The notes beneath the pieces are model-generated. The model searched no databases and was not told where the DNA came from. It was given only the letters and a program-made list of their open reading frames with translations. The position numbers were made by a program, and so were the translations under genes. A DNA stretch of 64,000 nucleotides. It comes from an uncultured Eubacteriales bacterium. GTDB taxonomy: Bacteria > Bacillota > Clostridia > Oscillospirales > CAG-272. Below, one piece after another: positions 53,413-62,407 of the stretch (within the stretch, counting starts at the first letter, position 1; the number at the start of each line of letters is the position of its first letter). Location: NCBI GenBank assembly GCA_934462825.1, contig CAKSIP010000003.1:40512-104511 (forward strand). The letters run 5' to 3'.

Positions 53413-54711
53413 TTACTTTGCCGTGAGGCATTCGTTTCTTTCGGAAAGAATTTTGGCTTCGTAGGCGCGCACCTCGGCGAAGTAGTCCTCGGTCACGCCC
53501 TCCCGGCGCAGATATTCGCGCCAAAGTGCGCCGAGAGGCAGTGTGCGCGCTTCTTCCATGCGAACCATCAATTCGCTGAACTCGCCGCGCTCCTGCAACG
53601 AACGCAAGGCTTCATTGGGCTGAATCAGCGCAAACAGCAGCGCTTTTTGCAGGGCGCGCTGACCGGTGATCCAGGCCGACAGCCGATTGATGGAAGCGTC
53701 AAAATAGTCCAGCCCGATCCGCACCTTGTCAATGGCGTCGTTGCGCACAATTTCCTTGGCAATTTCACAAAGCTCGTCCTCAAACAGAACCACATGATCG
53801 CTGTCCCAACGCACACCGCGGGTGACATGAAGGGCCAAACGATCATAGAAAGCCAGCAGGGCGGGAATTTTGTCGCTGACGGTTTCGGTGGGGTGATAAT
53901 GCCCGTTGTCCAAAAGACAGCAAATGCCGCGCGTAGCCGCATAATTCTGATAAAATTCATTGCTTCCGACGGTGTAGCTTTCTACGCCGATGCCAAAGAC
54001 CTTGCTTTCTACCGCCACGTCCACCAATGCTTTGTCGTAGCCGCAGGCCAGCACCTCGTCCAAAGAATCCCGCAGACGGATTCTCGGCGACAGACGATCG
54101 GCGGGGACGTCCTTCAGCCCATCGGGAATCCAGATGTTGACCAGCGATTTTGTGCCCATTTCCTTGGCGAAAAATTCGGCAATGCGGAGAGAGGCAATGC
54201 AATGACGAATCCAAAACGCGCGGATGTCCTCGTCCGGGGAGGAAAGCGTCAAGCCGTCTTTTACGTTTTTGTGGGAGAAGCAGGTGGGATTGAAGTCAAT
54301 GCCGTCCAGCTTCAGTTCTTTGGCAAAGGCTACCCACGGCGCAAAGTGGCGCGGGAGATAGGCGTCCCGGTCGATTTTTCCGGTATCGTTCCCCAACAGG
54401 GCATAGCAGGCATGCAGATTCAGCCGCTTTTTGCCGGGCATCAGGGAAAAGGCCTTTCGGATGTCGGCCATCAGCTCCTCGGGGGTGCGGGCACGTCCGG
54501 GATAGTTGCCCGTGGTTTGAATCCCACCCGACGCACGTCCGCCGCCGTCAAAGCCGACCACGTCATCGCCTTGCCAGCAGTGAATACTGATGGGAATCCT
54601 TTTCAGGGTGTCGAGCGCCTTTTCCGCCCGGATGCCGAGGGCATTCAGCTCTTGAACGGCCAAGTCGAAGGCGGGCGACACAAAAGGGGTATCTTTGTTT
54701 TCCATAATCAT
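53413..54711 (-). CDS. rhaA: L-rhamnose isomerase
   Basis: A 432-residue metal-dependent isomerase turning L-rhamnose into L-rhamnulose. The patterns ISIHCWQGDDVVGFDGGGRASGGIQTTGNYPG, LNLHACYALLGN, GIDFNPTCFSH and LLDNGHYHPTETVSDK are diagnostic. Two ATGs two codons apart are possible starts; AAGG precedes the first. It follows rhaB by 23 bp. Confidence 0.96.
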   Translation of the reverse strand: MIMENKDTPFVSPAFDLAVQELNALGIRAEKALDTLKRIPISIHCWQGDDVVGFDGGGRASGGIQTTGNYPGRARTPEELMADIRKAFSLMPGKKRLNLHACYALLGNDTGKIDRDAYLPRHFAPWVAFAKELKLDGIDFNPTCFSHKNVKDGLTLSSPDEDIRAFWIRHCIASLRIAEFFAKEMGTKSLVNIWIPDGLKDVPADRLSPRIRLRDSLDEVLACGYDKALVDVAVESKVFGIGVESYTVGSNEFYQNYAATRGICCLLDNGHYHPTETVSDKIPALLAFYDRLALHVTRGVRWDSDHVVLFEDELCEIAKEIVRNDAIDKVRIGLDYFDASINRLSAWITGQRALQKALLFALIQPNEALRSLQERGEFSELMVRMEEARTLPLGALWREYLRREGVTEDYFAEVRAYEAKILSERNECLTAK

Positions 54712-54734
54712 TTCAGCCTTTCTGTATTCTTATA

Positions 54735-56093
54735 TCAGCTTCGGGAAGGAGCGCCCCGCAAGACGATCCATTGTGCTTTCAGATTGCCCAGCGCTGTTGC
54801 TTCTATCGGAAGCGCGACGACCTTTTTTTGACAGACTTCTTCGGTCAGTGCGTTGAGAAAGCGATTTTTCGCGCCACCGCCTACAATGGTCAACGTGGAA
54901 AAGGAGCGTCCGAGATTGGATTCCAGCTCCGCTATGGTGACACGGTAGCTTTCGGCTAAGCTGCGAAAGGCACAACGGAAGTAGTCGCAGGGTTTGAGAG
55001 GGCGTGCAGCTGTTTCGGAAAAAGCGGCGTCAAACGCCTCTTTCATGCAAGGCGGCGACAGAAACGCGGGCGCATTGATGTCGGCTATGCCGGAAAACGA
55101 GCTGGCGGCGGCTTCTTCGGCAATCGCGGCAAAATCTTTGTCGGGGCAAAGCTCCTTCTTTAGCGATTGCACCGTCCAAAGCCCCATGATGTTTTTCTGA
55201 TACCGGATATAGCCCACGCCGCCTTCGTTGGTGAAATTGGTAAGGCGACTTTTTTCCGAGCAATTGGCTTTGGCGATTTTTGCGCCGAGTAACGACCACG
55301 TGCCCGACGACAAGTACAGGCTGTCCTCGGCCAGCTCGATTCCTTCCACGGCGGCGCCTGTGTCGTGGCTGGCGCAAAGCAGCACACGCGTTTGCCCTCC
55401 CACACGCTCGGCTATCGAAGGTAAAAGCAGGCCGACTTCGGTTCCGGGCTGTGACAAAGCCGGAAAGAGTTTTTCGGGGAGAGACAGCGCTTGCAGAATC
55501 TCTTTGTCAAACGTGCCGTCGGCGGCGTGAATCAGACCGGTCGTGGTGGCATTGGTGTATTCCTTTTTCATTACGCCCGTCAATTTGTAAGACAGGTATT
55601 CGGGCAACATCAGAAAATGCTCGGCCTTGGCCAGCCGACCGGAATCCCGGTCGCAGACCAGCTGATAGATCGTGTTGAAGGGCTGAAACTGTATTCCGGT
55701 GCGACGATACAATTCGGAAAAGGGAAGAACCTCATGCACGGAGGGGATGACGACGTTTGTGCGCGCATCCCGATAGGCGTACAGCGGGGGCAATTCCTTG
55801 CCGTCCTTATCCAGCAGCATATAATCCACACCCCATGTGTCGATGGCAAGGCTGCTAAGGGCGCCAAAGCGGGCAAAGCTGAGCCGGATTCCTTCCAAAA
55901 TCTGATCCAGCAAGGCCGCAACATTCCAGACAAGATGCCCTTTTTCTTCTGTTGTTCCGTTGGCAAAACGATAAATTTCCTCGGTGCGGAGCGTTCCGTT
56001 TTCATACCAGCCGGCGATGTGACGTCCGCCGGAAGCGCCGATGTCGATAGCCAGGCAGGGCGCTGTGCCGGCGCCGGAAAAAATGTTTCTCAT
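54735..56093 (-). CDS. rhaB: rhamnulokinase
   Basis: A 452-residue FGGY-family sugar kinase that phosphorylates L-rhamnulose. The start CLAIDIGASGGRHIAG, TWGVDYMLLDKDG, LLCASHDTGAAVEG, LSSGTWSLLGA and IVGGGAKNRFLNALTEEV fit the family. AAAGGA stands before the ATG at 56093; a longer frame is not needed. First gene of the unit; no transporter or regulator gene adjoins it. Confidence 0.95.
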   Translation of the reverse strand: MRNIFSGAGTAPCLAIDIGASGGRHIAGWYENGTLRTEEIYRFANGTTEEKGHLVWNVAALLDQILEGIRLSFARFGALSSLAIDTWGVDYMLLDKDGKELPPLYAYRDARTNVVIPSVHEVLPFSELYRRTGIQFQPFNTIYQLVCDRDSGRLAKAEHFLMLPEYLSYKLTGVMKKEYTNATTTGLIHAADGTFDKEILQALSLPEKLFPALSQPGTEVGLLLPSIAERVGGQTRVLLCASHDTGAAVEGIELAEDSLYLSSGTWSLLGAKIAKANCSEKSRLTNFTNEGGVGYIRYQKNIMGLWTVQSLKKELCPDKDFAAIAEEAAASSFSGIADINAPAFLSPPCMKEAFDAAFSETAARPLKPCDYFRCAFRSLAESYRVTIAELESNLGRSFSTLTIVGGGAKNRFLNALTEEVCQKKVVALPIEATALGNLKAQWIVLRGAPSRS

Positions 56094-56198
56094 AACAATC
56101 CTTTCGTAGAGCAGATTTTTCATGCCGTTATGCGTAGGCATCGAGAAAGGCGTTGGCTCCGAGAAATCCAGCGGCCGCACCTGTCTTTCTTTTTTATT

Positions 56199-56227
56199 AT
56201 TGTATCAGCGGTGTCGGAATTTGTCAA
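56199..56227 (-). promoter_or_regulatory. housekeeping-type promoter of rhaBAD
   Basis: On the minus strand: TTGACA (consensus), a 17-bp spacer and TACAAT, about 100 bases before rhaB. Confidence 0.82.
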
Positions 56228-56279
56228 GGGGCATGAAAAAAGAGGCAAAGAAAAAAGCAGAAAAGCCACAGCGATTGAA

Positions 56280-56343
56280 GAAAGGCGAAAGGCGAAAAGC
56301 GAAAGGCGAAAAGCGAAAGGCGAAAGGCGAAAGGTGAAAGGCG
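56280..56343 (+). repeat. 7-bp microsatellite between spoIIE and rhaBAD
   Basis: Nine copies in a row of GAAAGGC or its GAAAAGC and GAAAGGT variants, upstream of the rhaBAD promoter and just beyond the 3' end of spoIIE. Confidence 0.92.
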
Positions 56344-56387
56344 AACAAACGAGAGGAAAATCAAGGCAGGCATGAAAGGGACATCTT

Positions 56388-59300
56388 TCACGCAGACCGT
56401 GGGGAGGAAGCGGGGGCGCCGCGGCTCTCGCTTTCTTTGGAATCCTCCCCCTTATCCTTATCCTTCTCTTTTTCACCCTCTTTTTCGGGCGAGGACGCAG
56501 AGAAGGCCGAATCCCTGTCCGGCCTTTTTCCGCGCAGACGGGTAAGCGGTTCAATGCGTGCGAGAATCACCGAAATGTCATCCCGGCTTCCCGCTTCTCG
56601 CGCCCGCTGAATAATCTTGTCCGTCATGCGGTCAAGATCATTGTCCCATTCGGTCGAGAGAAGATCCAAAAGCCAGATACATTCCTCAGATCCCGGCGTT
56701 ACGCCGTCGCTGAGCATGATAATTACATCGCCCGGCTCGGTGTCAAAAGAGAGCCGCCCCGCGTCGGATCCGCGCAGAATACCGAGGGGAAGCGTTTGCA
56801 CAGCCAGCTTGAACAGGTTGTTTTTGCGGCGCACATAAGAGGGGGACGCTCCGCATTTGATAAATTCCGCATGGCCGGTTAAAAGGTCCAACTCCAAAAG
56901 ATCGACCGTGGTGGAACATTCGCTCGGCCCGGAACGGATAAAGGAGTTGAGCATTTTGATTACGCTTTCGGCGCGATTGCCGGTGCCCAACATTTTTTGC
57001 AGAAAGATCGAACAAACGCCCGAGGTAAACGCCGCCTCCCGGCCGCGCCCCATGCCGTCGCTGATCAGCGCGTAGAATTTGTCTTCACTGCTTTCAAAGG
57101 AGGCCACCGAATCGCCGCATTCCTCCTCTCCCGTGTTTTCTACACGGACGATGCAATCGGCTCGGCAAAGACGTGCGGAAGCCATCCGCAAGGTTAAAAC
57201 ATTTTCCTTTAGCTCAATGACAGGCTCGCTGACAGGAAAACCACAGGCGCGTTCTACCGCCCGTTTGAGTTCGGCACTGCCGTACTTGTTGCCGGAAAGA
57301 TCAAATCCGCGCGCCACAATGCGCTTGCGGCGATTTCCGTATACGCTGACGCCGCCGTGCCCAAATCCGAAATCCGTCAGTGCGTCTTCCACCTTTTCGG
57401 TCAGCGCCGGATCGAAACGAAAGTCCTTGCGGTTGATAGCCTCGGCATCGGCCAAAAGGGAGGAAACGGCGCTGTAGTCCATGGCAAACACCCCTGACTT
57501 GTCGGATAAAAGGGCAAGGCGGGAAAGCTCCGCACAGCCGTGATTGATTTCTCCTATGATGCCGGGCAGAGCAAGACAGCGTTCGCGCATGTAGTCGGGT
57601 ACGTTCTCGGCGCTTGCAAGCCCCTTCGTGTGCAAGGCCTCGCTTAAAGTGCCGAGAAGCTCTTTGCTGGAGGCATATTCCAATTCCCAGCAGAGATTGC
57701 GATTGGGGCAAACCGGACAATAACGGTCATATACGCTGTCGCACATTCGCCGCAGCTCAGGCAGTCCGGGGCGACAGAGCCGGTCGCTTAAGTTGTAAAA
57801 CACCTCGGAAAGAGAGGAAAATGTGTCGGACAGCTCCGCCATTTTTCGATACGCCTCCTCGCGGCTTTCTCCGGCCGCCAAAGCGTTGTTCATGTCGGAG
57901 CAGTAGCGCCCCGAAAATAAAAGATCCTTGGCGGCCGGGAAGAAGGAGAGCCTGCGCGCGCCGACAAAGCAGACCTCCGACAGAACGATGGCGGGTAACA
58001 GATGGGACATGGCCGACACACCGTCAATGTAGAAGCCCCACAGCATGGCGGCCGCGCCGGCGGCGATCAAAGAGCCGGTGTCGGAAAAGCTGTGCAGCGT
58101 GCCGACGGCCAGTGCGGCTACCGCAAACAGGGGCGCATACGGCGGGGCATAGGCCAGCCCGCACAGAAGGCCGAGGAGAATGCCTTTGAGCAGGCCGTCC
58201 TTGCGGCATACGTACAGCGTGAGGAAAAAGGCAAAAAACAGGCCGGCCGAAATGCCAATCCAATATATATTGCGGATGGCATAAGTTACGGAAATCATCA
58301 ACGCCGCAATGGCGCCTTCCCGAAAGCGGGGATCGGCTTTCTCACTTTCAAAGCAGCCGGCGTAAACAAAAACCGCGATGGGCGTGCAGAGCATGGAGAA
58401 AATGGCGCCAAACAGATCGTAATAAACAAAGTCTTTGGATACCAGCGTGAACAGACCGATCATAAAGGCCGAGGCACAGCCGGTGGCCATTCGCAGATAA
58501 ATGCTTTCGGTAAAGATGGATCCGGCGCGCGCCCGAATTTCTTTGCCCGTGCTGTGGGAGCGTTTCTGACCGTTCGCCGTCGGCTCGCTTCCGTCTTTGG
58601 TTTCCGGGACATCCACTAACAGACGGGCGAGAATGCGGACGCTGACGGCCGTGGCATAAGCGAACAGATAGATAAACGTGTTGTCCGGCAGAGAAAGAGC
58701 CGAGGCGCAAAGGCCCAAAAAGATCCAAAGCGTTTTTTTCGGAGAGGCGCAGAGCAGGGCAAGCCCCAGCGGGCTTGTCCCAAACAACAACCGGCAGGAG
58801 CCAAGCATGTAAGCGCAGAGGCCGAGGGCAAGACCGACGGCGCCTTCCTTTACATGGGCTTTGGCGTTGCGACGGTACTCCTTCCAAAGAGCCAGCGCCC
58901 GGGACGGCAACCGGGAAAAGGCTTGCTTCCAGCGGATGCGCCGTGCTTCGGCCGCTTCGCGGGACGAAAGCTCGTCCGAAAAAAAGGGGCTTGCTTCGGG
59001 CGAGCCTGAGCCGGAACGCAGCGCGGCCACGCCGGAGCCGGCCCCGGCGATTTCTTTTTCTTGCGGGAAGTCCGAAGGGGGATCGGAACCGAGCTTGGCG
59101 GTCGTTCCGGGGGATAGCTCCGGCTTGCGCGCGCCGGCTTTGTCGGTGGGACGAACCTTTTTTTCGTCAGCCGACAGGTTCGTTTTGGCGCGTTCCCCGG
59201 AAGCTTCGCCGGCGGCCTCGGCGGCTTTGGTCGGGCAGGCAAGTCCGCCGGATGGCGGCGCGGCTTCGCCGACAGACTCGGACGGTCGGTTGACAGGGCG

Positions 59301-59414
59301 CGTTTCCGCTTCCGATCCCATTTCCGTTTCTGTGCCGATTTCGTTTGCCTGCGTTGGGACTTCGGCTGCTTGCGCCGTATTCCGTAATTTTCTTTGATGT
59401 TTTTTTCTGGACAT
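56388..59414 (-). CDS. spoIIE: stage II sporulation protein E (membrane PP2C phosphatase)
   Basis: A 1008-residue serine phosphatase that, in Bacillus, dephosphorylates SpoIIAA to release sigma-F in the forespore and also acts at the polar septum. Order: a low-complexity, charged N-terminus of about 180 residues; some ten helices (about 195-480); a linker with a CPVCPNRNLCWELE cysteine group; the PP2C domain from about 770 with ISDGMGRGREA and MLSDGVTPG (metal aspartates) and GSRDDISVILARIEP. About 50 residues follow, including EGEKEKDKDKGEDSKESES. The family usually has about 800-830 residues; both ends are longer here. AAGGAGGAC precedes the ATG. Confidence 0.94.
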   Translation of the reverse strand: MSRKKHQRKLRNTAQAAEVPTQANEIGTETEMGSEAETRPVNRPSESVGEAAPPSGGLACPTKAAEAAGEASGERAKTNLSADEKKVRPTDKAGARKPELSPGTTAKLGSDPPSDFPQEKEIAGAGSGVAALRSGSGSPEASPFFSDELSSREAAEARRIRWKQAFSRLPSRALALWKEYRRNAKAHVKEGAVGLALGLCAYMLGSCRLLFGTSPLGLALLCASPKKTLWIFLGLCASALSLPDNTFIYLFAYATAVSVRILARLLVDVPETKDGSEPTANGQKRSHSTGKEIRARAGSIFTESIYLRMATGCASAFMIGLFTLVSKDFVYYDLFGAIFSMLCTPIAVFVYAGCFESEKADPRFREGAIAALMISVTYAIRNIYWIGISAGLFFAFFLTLYVCRKDGLLKGILLGLLCGLAYAPPYAPLFAVAALAVGTLHSFSDTGSLIAAGAAAMLWGFYIDGVSAMSHLLPAIVLSEVCFVGARRLSFFPAAKDLLFSGRYCSDMNNALAAGESREEAYRKMAELSDTFSSLSEVFYNLSDRLCRPGLPELRRMCDSVYDRYCPVCPNRNLCWELEYASSKELLGTLSEALHTKGLASAENVPDYMRERCLALPGIIGEINHGCAELSRLALLSDKSGVFAMDYSAVSSLLADAEAINRKDFRFDPALTEKVEDALTDFGFGHGGVSVYGNRRKRIVARGFDLSGNKYGSAELKRAVERACGFPVSEPVIELKENVLTLRMASARLCRADCIVRVENTGEEECGDSVASFESSEDKFYALISDGMGRGREAAFTSGVCSIFLQKMLGTGNRAESVIKMLNSFIRSGPSECSTTVDLLELDLLTGHAEFIKCGASPSYVRRKNNLFKLAVQTLPLGILRGSDAGRLSFDTEPGDVIIMLSDGVTPGSEECIWLLDLLSTEWDNDLDRMTDKIIQRAREAGSRDDISVILARIEPLTRLRGKRPDRDSAFSASSPEKEGEKEKDKDKGEDSKESESRGAPASSPRSA

Positions 59415-59484
59415 TGTGTGCTTGTCCTCCTTGCTTTTCGCTTTCTCCGGATATTTCCGGCTATGATTTTCTTTTCTAACATAT

Positions 59485-59517
59485 ATCCTACCTTTTTTTT
59501 ACGGCGGAATTTGTCAT
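59485..59517 (-). promoter_or_regulatory. candidate Spo0A-dependent promoter of spoIIE
   Basis: On the minus strand ATGACA and TAGGAT stand 21 bp apart, the same unusual spacing as in Bacillus spoIIE. The -35 overlaps TGACAAA, six of seven matches to the 0A box TGNCGAA. The gap 59415-59947 (533 bp) holds this and the plus-strand promoter at 59800; no gene is supported between. Confidence 0.4.
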
Positions 59518-59799
59518 TGCATGCCAAGGAAAAGTCTGTCAGATGGATAGGAAAGGAAAGGCGAAACGCGGTTTTGTGGGATCGCTTGTCGGGCAAAGGG
59601 CGCCAAGGGAAGAAAACGCCCTCGGATTTTTGCAAAAAAACGAGAAAAAGCAAATCCAAATTTACAGAAAAATCCAATTTTGGGAGCGACAAACCGGGCT
59701 TGCGAAAAAGAAAGTCACAAAGGATCGAGATTTCGGCCGGTGCCGGAGGAAAAGGAAAAGCAAAAATGCAGAAGTTCCAACAAAAGCCGAAGGGAAGTC

Positions 59800-59828
59800 T
59801 TGACTTTTCGGAAACGGCATTGTATAAT
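59800..59828 (+). promoter_or_regulatory. housekeeping-type promoter of the FAD oxidoreductase gene
   Basis: TTGACT, a 17-bp spacer and TATAAT (consensus), giving a leader of about 115 bases with a short CCGG-bounded hairpin. Confidence 0.83.
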
Positions 59829-59947
59829 AAAAAAGGTTTGCATGGCGCATAACAGGGAAAAAGCCCCTGTCGCCGGGCAAAGCACCGGAATCTTTCGCCA
59901 AAGACAATGTCGTCCGCGGCGGAAGGAGAGGGAGGAAGTATAGCAAG

Positions 59948-61330
59948 ATGAAATATGATGTTATTATTATAGGCGCCGGCCCCGGCGGAATTTTTTCTGC
60001 TTATGAGCTGACAAAAAAAGCGCCTGCACTGAAAATTGCCGTTTTTGAGGCGGGACATCCGCTGGAACGGCGCCATTGCCCCATTGACGGAAACAAGGTC
60101 AAAACCTGCATTGGCTGCAAAACCTGCTCTATTATGAGCGGTTTCGGCGGCGCTGGTGCGTTTTCGGACGGAAAATATAACATTACAAACGATTTTGGCG
60201 GCACCCTGCATGAGCATATCGGCAAAAAGCCGGCGCTGGAGCTGATGCGCTACGTCGATGAGATCAATATGCAGTACGGTGGCGAAGGGACAAGACTTTA
60301 TTCGACCGCCGGCTCACAGTTCAAAAAGATTTGTATTCAGAATAAGCTGAACCTTTTGGACGCTTCCGTGCGGCACCTCGGAACCGATGTCAACTTTGTG
60401 GTGCTTCAGAATTTGTATGACTATCTGAAAAGCCGGGTGGACTTCTTTTTCAACACGCCTGTGCACGAAATCCGGGCGAAACAAGACGGGTACACCATTC
60501 TCACCGATAAAGGGGACTACGCCTGCCGCGATTGTATTGTGTCGGTGGGACGAAGCGGCAGTAAATGGATGGAAAAGGTCTGCCGGGAGCTGGGCATCCA
60601 TACCAGATCCAACCGTGTAGACATCGGTGTGCGTGTGGAGCTGCCGGCGGTGGTGTTCTCGCACTTGACGGATGAGCTGTATGAGAGCAAGATTGTTTAC
60701 CGCACGGAAAAATTTGAGGATAACGTGCGTACCTTTTGCATGAATCCGCACGGCATCGTCGTCAACGAAAATACCAATGGCATTGTGACCGTCAACGGCC
60801 ATAGCTATGAGGATCCGTCGATGCAGACGGAAAACACCAACTTCGCCCTGCTGGTTTCCAAGCATTTTTCAGAGCCTTTTGAGGACAGCAACGGTTACGG
60901 CGAAAGCATTGCGCGCCTTTCCAATATGTTGGGCGGCGGCGTGATTGTGCAGCGCCTGGGCGACTTGGTGCGGGGACGCCGCAGCAATGCCAAGCGCATT
61001 GAAGAAGCGCTGGTTGTGCCGACGCTGGCGGCTACGCCCGGCGACTTGAGCTTGGTTTTGCCTAAGCGAATTTTGGATGGCATCATTGAAATGATTTATG
61101 CGCTGGATAAAATCGCGCCCGGTACGGCCAATGACGATACGCTTCTTTACGGTGTAGAGGTCAAATTCTACAACATGGAAGTGGAAATGAGCGGCAATTT
61201 GGAAACCAAGTACAAGGGGCTTTACATGATTGGAGACGGATCGGGTATCACCCATTCGTTGTCGCATGCTTCGGCCAGCGGCGTGTTTGTGGCACGGCGT
61301 ATTGCGGAGGCTTTTGGCGCGGAAGCTTAA
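59948..61330 (+). CDS. FAD-dependent oxidoreductase
   Basis: A 460-residue flavoprotein. The FAD-binding start DVIIIGAGPGGIFSAYEL is followed by a cysteine-rich part CIGCKTCSIMSGFGGAGAFSDGKYN, IVSVGRSGSKWM (second nucleotide part) and, near the end, GLYMIGDGSGITHSLSHASASGVFVARRI. Such proteins are annotated as NAD(P)/FAD-dependent dehydrogenases of unknown substrate in anaerobes. GGAGG precedes the ATG by 11 bases. It is a single-gene unit. Confidence 0.85.
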   Translation: MKYDVIIIGAGPGGIFSAYELTKKAPALKIAVFEAGHPLERRHCPIDGNKVKTCIGCKTCSIMSGFGGAGAFSDGKYNITNDFGGTLHEHIGKKPALELMRYVDEINMQYGGEGTRLYSTAGSQFKKICIQNKLNLLDASVRHLGTDVNFVVLQNLYDYLKSRVDFFFNTPVHEIRAKQDGYTILTDKGDYACRDCIVSVGRSGSKWMEKVCRELGIHTRSNRVDIGVRVELPAVVFSHLTDELYESKIVYRTEKFEDNVRTFCMNPHGIVVNENTNGIVTVNGHSYEDPSMQTENTNFALLVSKHFSEPFEDSNGYGESIARLSNMLGGGVIVQRLGDLVRGRRSNAKRIEEALVVPTLAATPGDLSLVLPKRILDGIIEMIYALDKIAPGTANDDTLLYGVEVKFYNMEVEMSGNLETKYKGLYMIGDGSGITHSLSHASASGVFVARRIAEAFGAEA

Positions 61331-61339
61331 GAGAAAACA

Positions 61340-61380
61340 TAAGGAGCTGTTAAAAACATCGAGTTTTTAACAGCTCCTTA
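61340..61380. terminator. bidirectional hairpin terminator with GTTAAAAA core
   Basis: TAAGGAGCTGTTAAAAAC and its exact complement enclose ATCGA: an 18-bp perfect stem between the convergent oxidoreductase and radical SAM genes. Confidence 0.87.
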
Positions 61381-61395
61381 AATTTTGACAACGTC

Positions 61396-62361
61396 TTACA
61401 AAAAATCGCCCGGTGAATTAAAAGAGGGCGTGAAAGCGGCAGAGTCCGATCCGTGCCCCTGAATGTATCCCAAAAAGCCAAGGGCCTCGGCATGCTTGCG
61501 CACCGAGTCATATTCAAACGTGGTAAGGTGACGGGAAAGCTCCGGAAAGGCGTTTTTGTCAACAAAGTCGCAGGTAAACTGCCGCAAAAGGCTCAGCCGA
61601 ATTTCTTTGACAGGCAGCAGGGAGGCCAGCGCATCCAGCACGGCCAAAGAATCCTTGCGGCCGCCGGGAAGCACCAGGTGACGCACGACCAGCCCACGCA
61701 CCATTCGATCCCCCGCTTTTTCGTCGGCGTGCGGGACGTCGCTGCCTTCCGAGGCGAAACGAGCCGGGCTGACCTGGCGATACATTTCTTGTACCGCGGC
61801 GCCGGCTACCGTGAAATAGTCGGGCGCGGACGAATAGCGACCGGAAAGCTCGGATGAAACATATTTGAAATCGGGCAAATAGATGTCAATCAGCCCGTTC
61901 AGCCGCCGAAGCGTGGCAACCGATTCATAGCCGCCACAGTTGTACACGATGGGAAGCCCAAGCGTCGGGCGAACTTTTTCCAGCACCGGGATCAATGCGT
62001 TGGCATAGTGCGTGGGCGTCACAAGATTGATGTTTTGTGCTCCCGCGTCTTTCAGGCGAAACAAAGCGTCGATGAGGGCTTCGGAGGAAAAGGGACGTCC
62101 TTGCCCGCCGAGGCTGATGGAGCGATTCTGACAAAAGACGCACCGCAACGAACAGCCGGCAAAAAACACCGTCCCCGAGCCGCGCGTTCCGCTGATCGGT
62201 GGCTCCTCCCACAGGTGGAGCGCCGTCCGGCTGATCCGAAATTCGGCAGGACAGCCGCAAAAACCCAGCTCGCCGTTTTCTCGGTGAACCCCACAGGCGC
62301 GGGGGCAGGCAACGCATCCCGCCGAATGTACGGCGGAACCGGAGGGGACGGAATATTTCAT
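61396..62361 (-). CDS. radical SAM protein (PflX/COG1313 type)
   Basis: A 321-residue radical S-adenosylmethionine protein. The cluster motif CSLRCVFCQN (CxxxCxxC) is near residue 70, preceded by a further cysteine group CVACPRACGVHRENGELGFCGC. INLVTPTHYANALIPVLEKV and LPIVYNCGGYES are typical of the group related to pyruvate formate-lyase activating enzyme. The target is unknown. It precedes cls by direction; the gap to it is 46 bp, so the two may be co-transcribed. Confidence 0.87.
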   Translation of the reverse strand: MKYSVPSGSAVHSAGCVACPRACGVHRENGELGFCGCPAEFRISRTALHLWEEPPISGTRGSGTVFFAGCSLRCVFCQNRSISLGGQGRPFSSEALIDALFRLKDAGAQNINLVTPTHYANALIPVLEKVRPTLGLPIVYNCGGYESVATLRRLNGLIDIYLPDFKYVSSELSGRYSSAPDYFTVAGAAVQEMYRQVSPARFASEGSDVPHADEKAGDRMVRGLVVRHLVLPGGRKDSLAVLDALASLLPVKEIRLSLLRQFTCDFVDKNAFPELSRHLTTFEYDSVRKHAEALGFLGYIQGHGSDSAAFTPSFNSPGDFL

Positions 62362-62407
62362 GCAAAGGCCTCGCTTTCTTCGGCCGGAAAAGAACAGCCG
62401 AAAGGGG

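Noticed and set aside
59394..59852. Plus-strand frame of about 150 codons in the gap upstream of the FAD oxidoreductase gene
   Set aside because: It runs across the spoIIE start region and the promoter at 59800, has no ribosome site and is lysine-rich from A-rich DNA; not supported as a gene.
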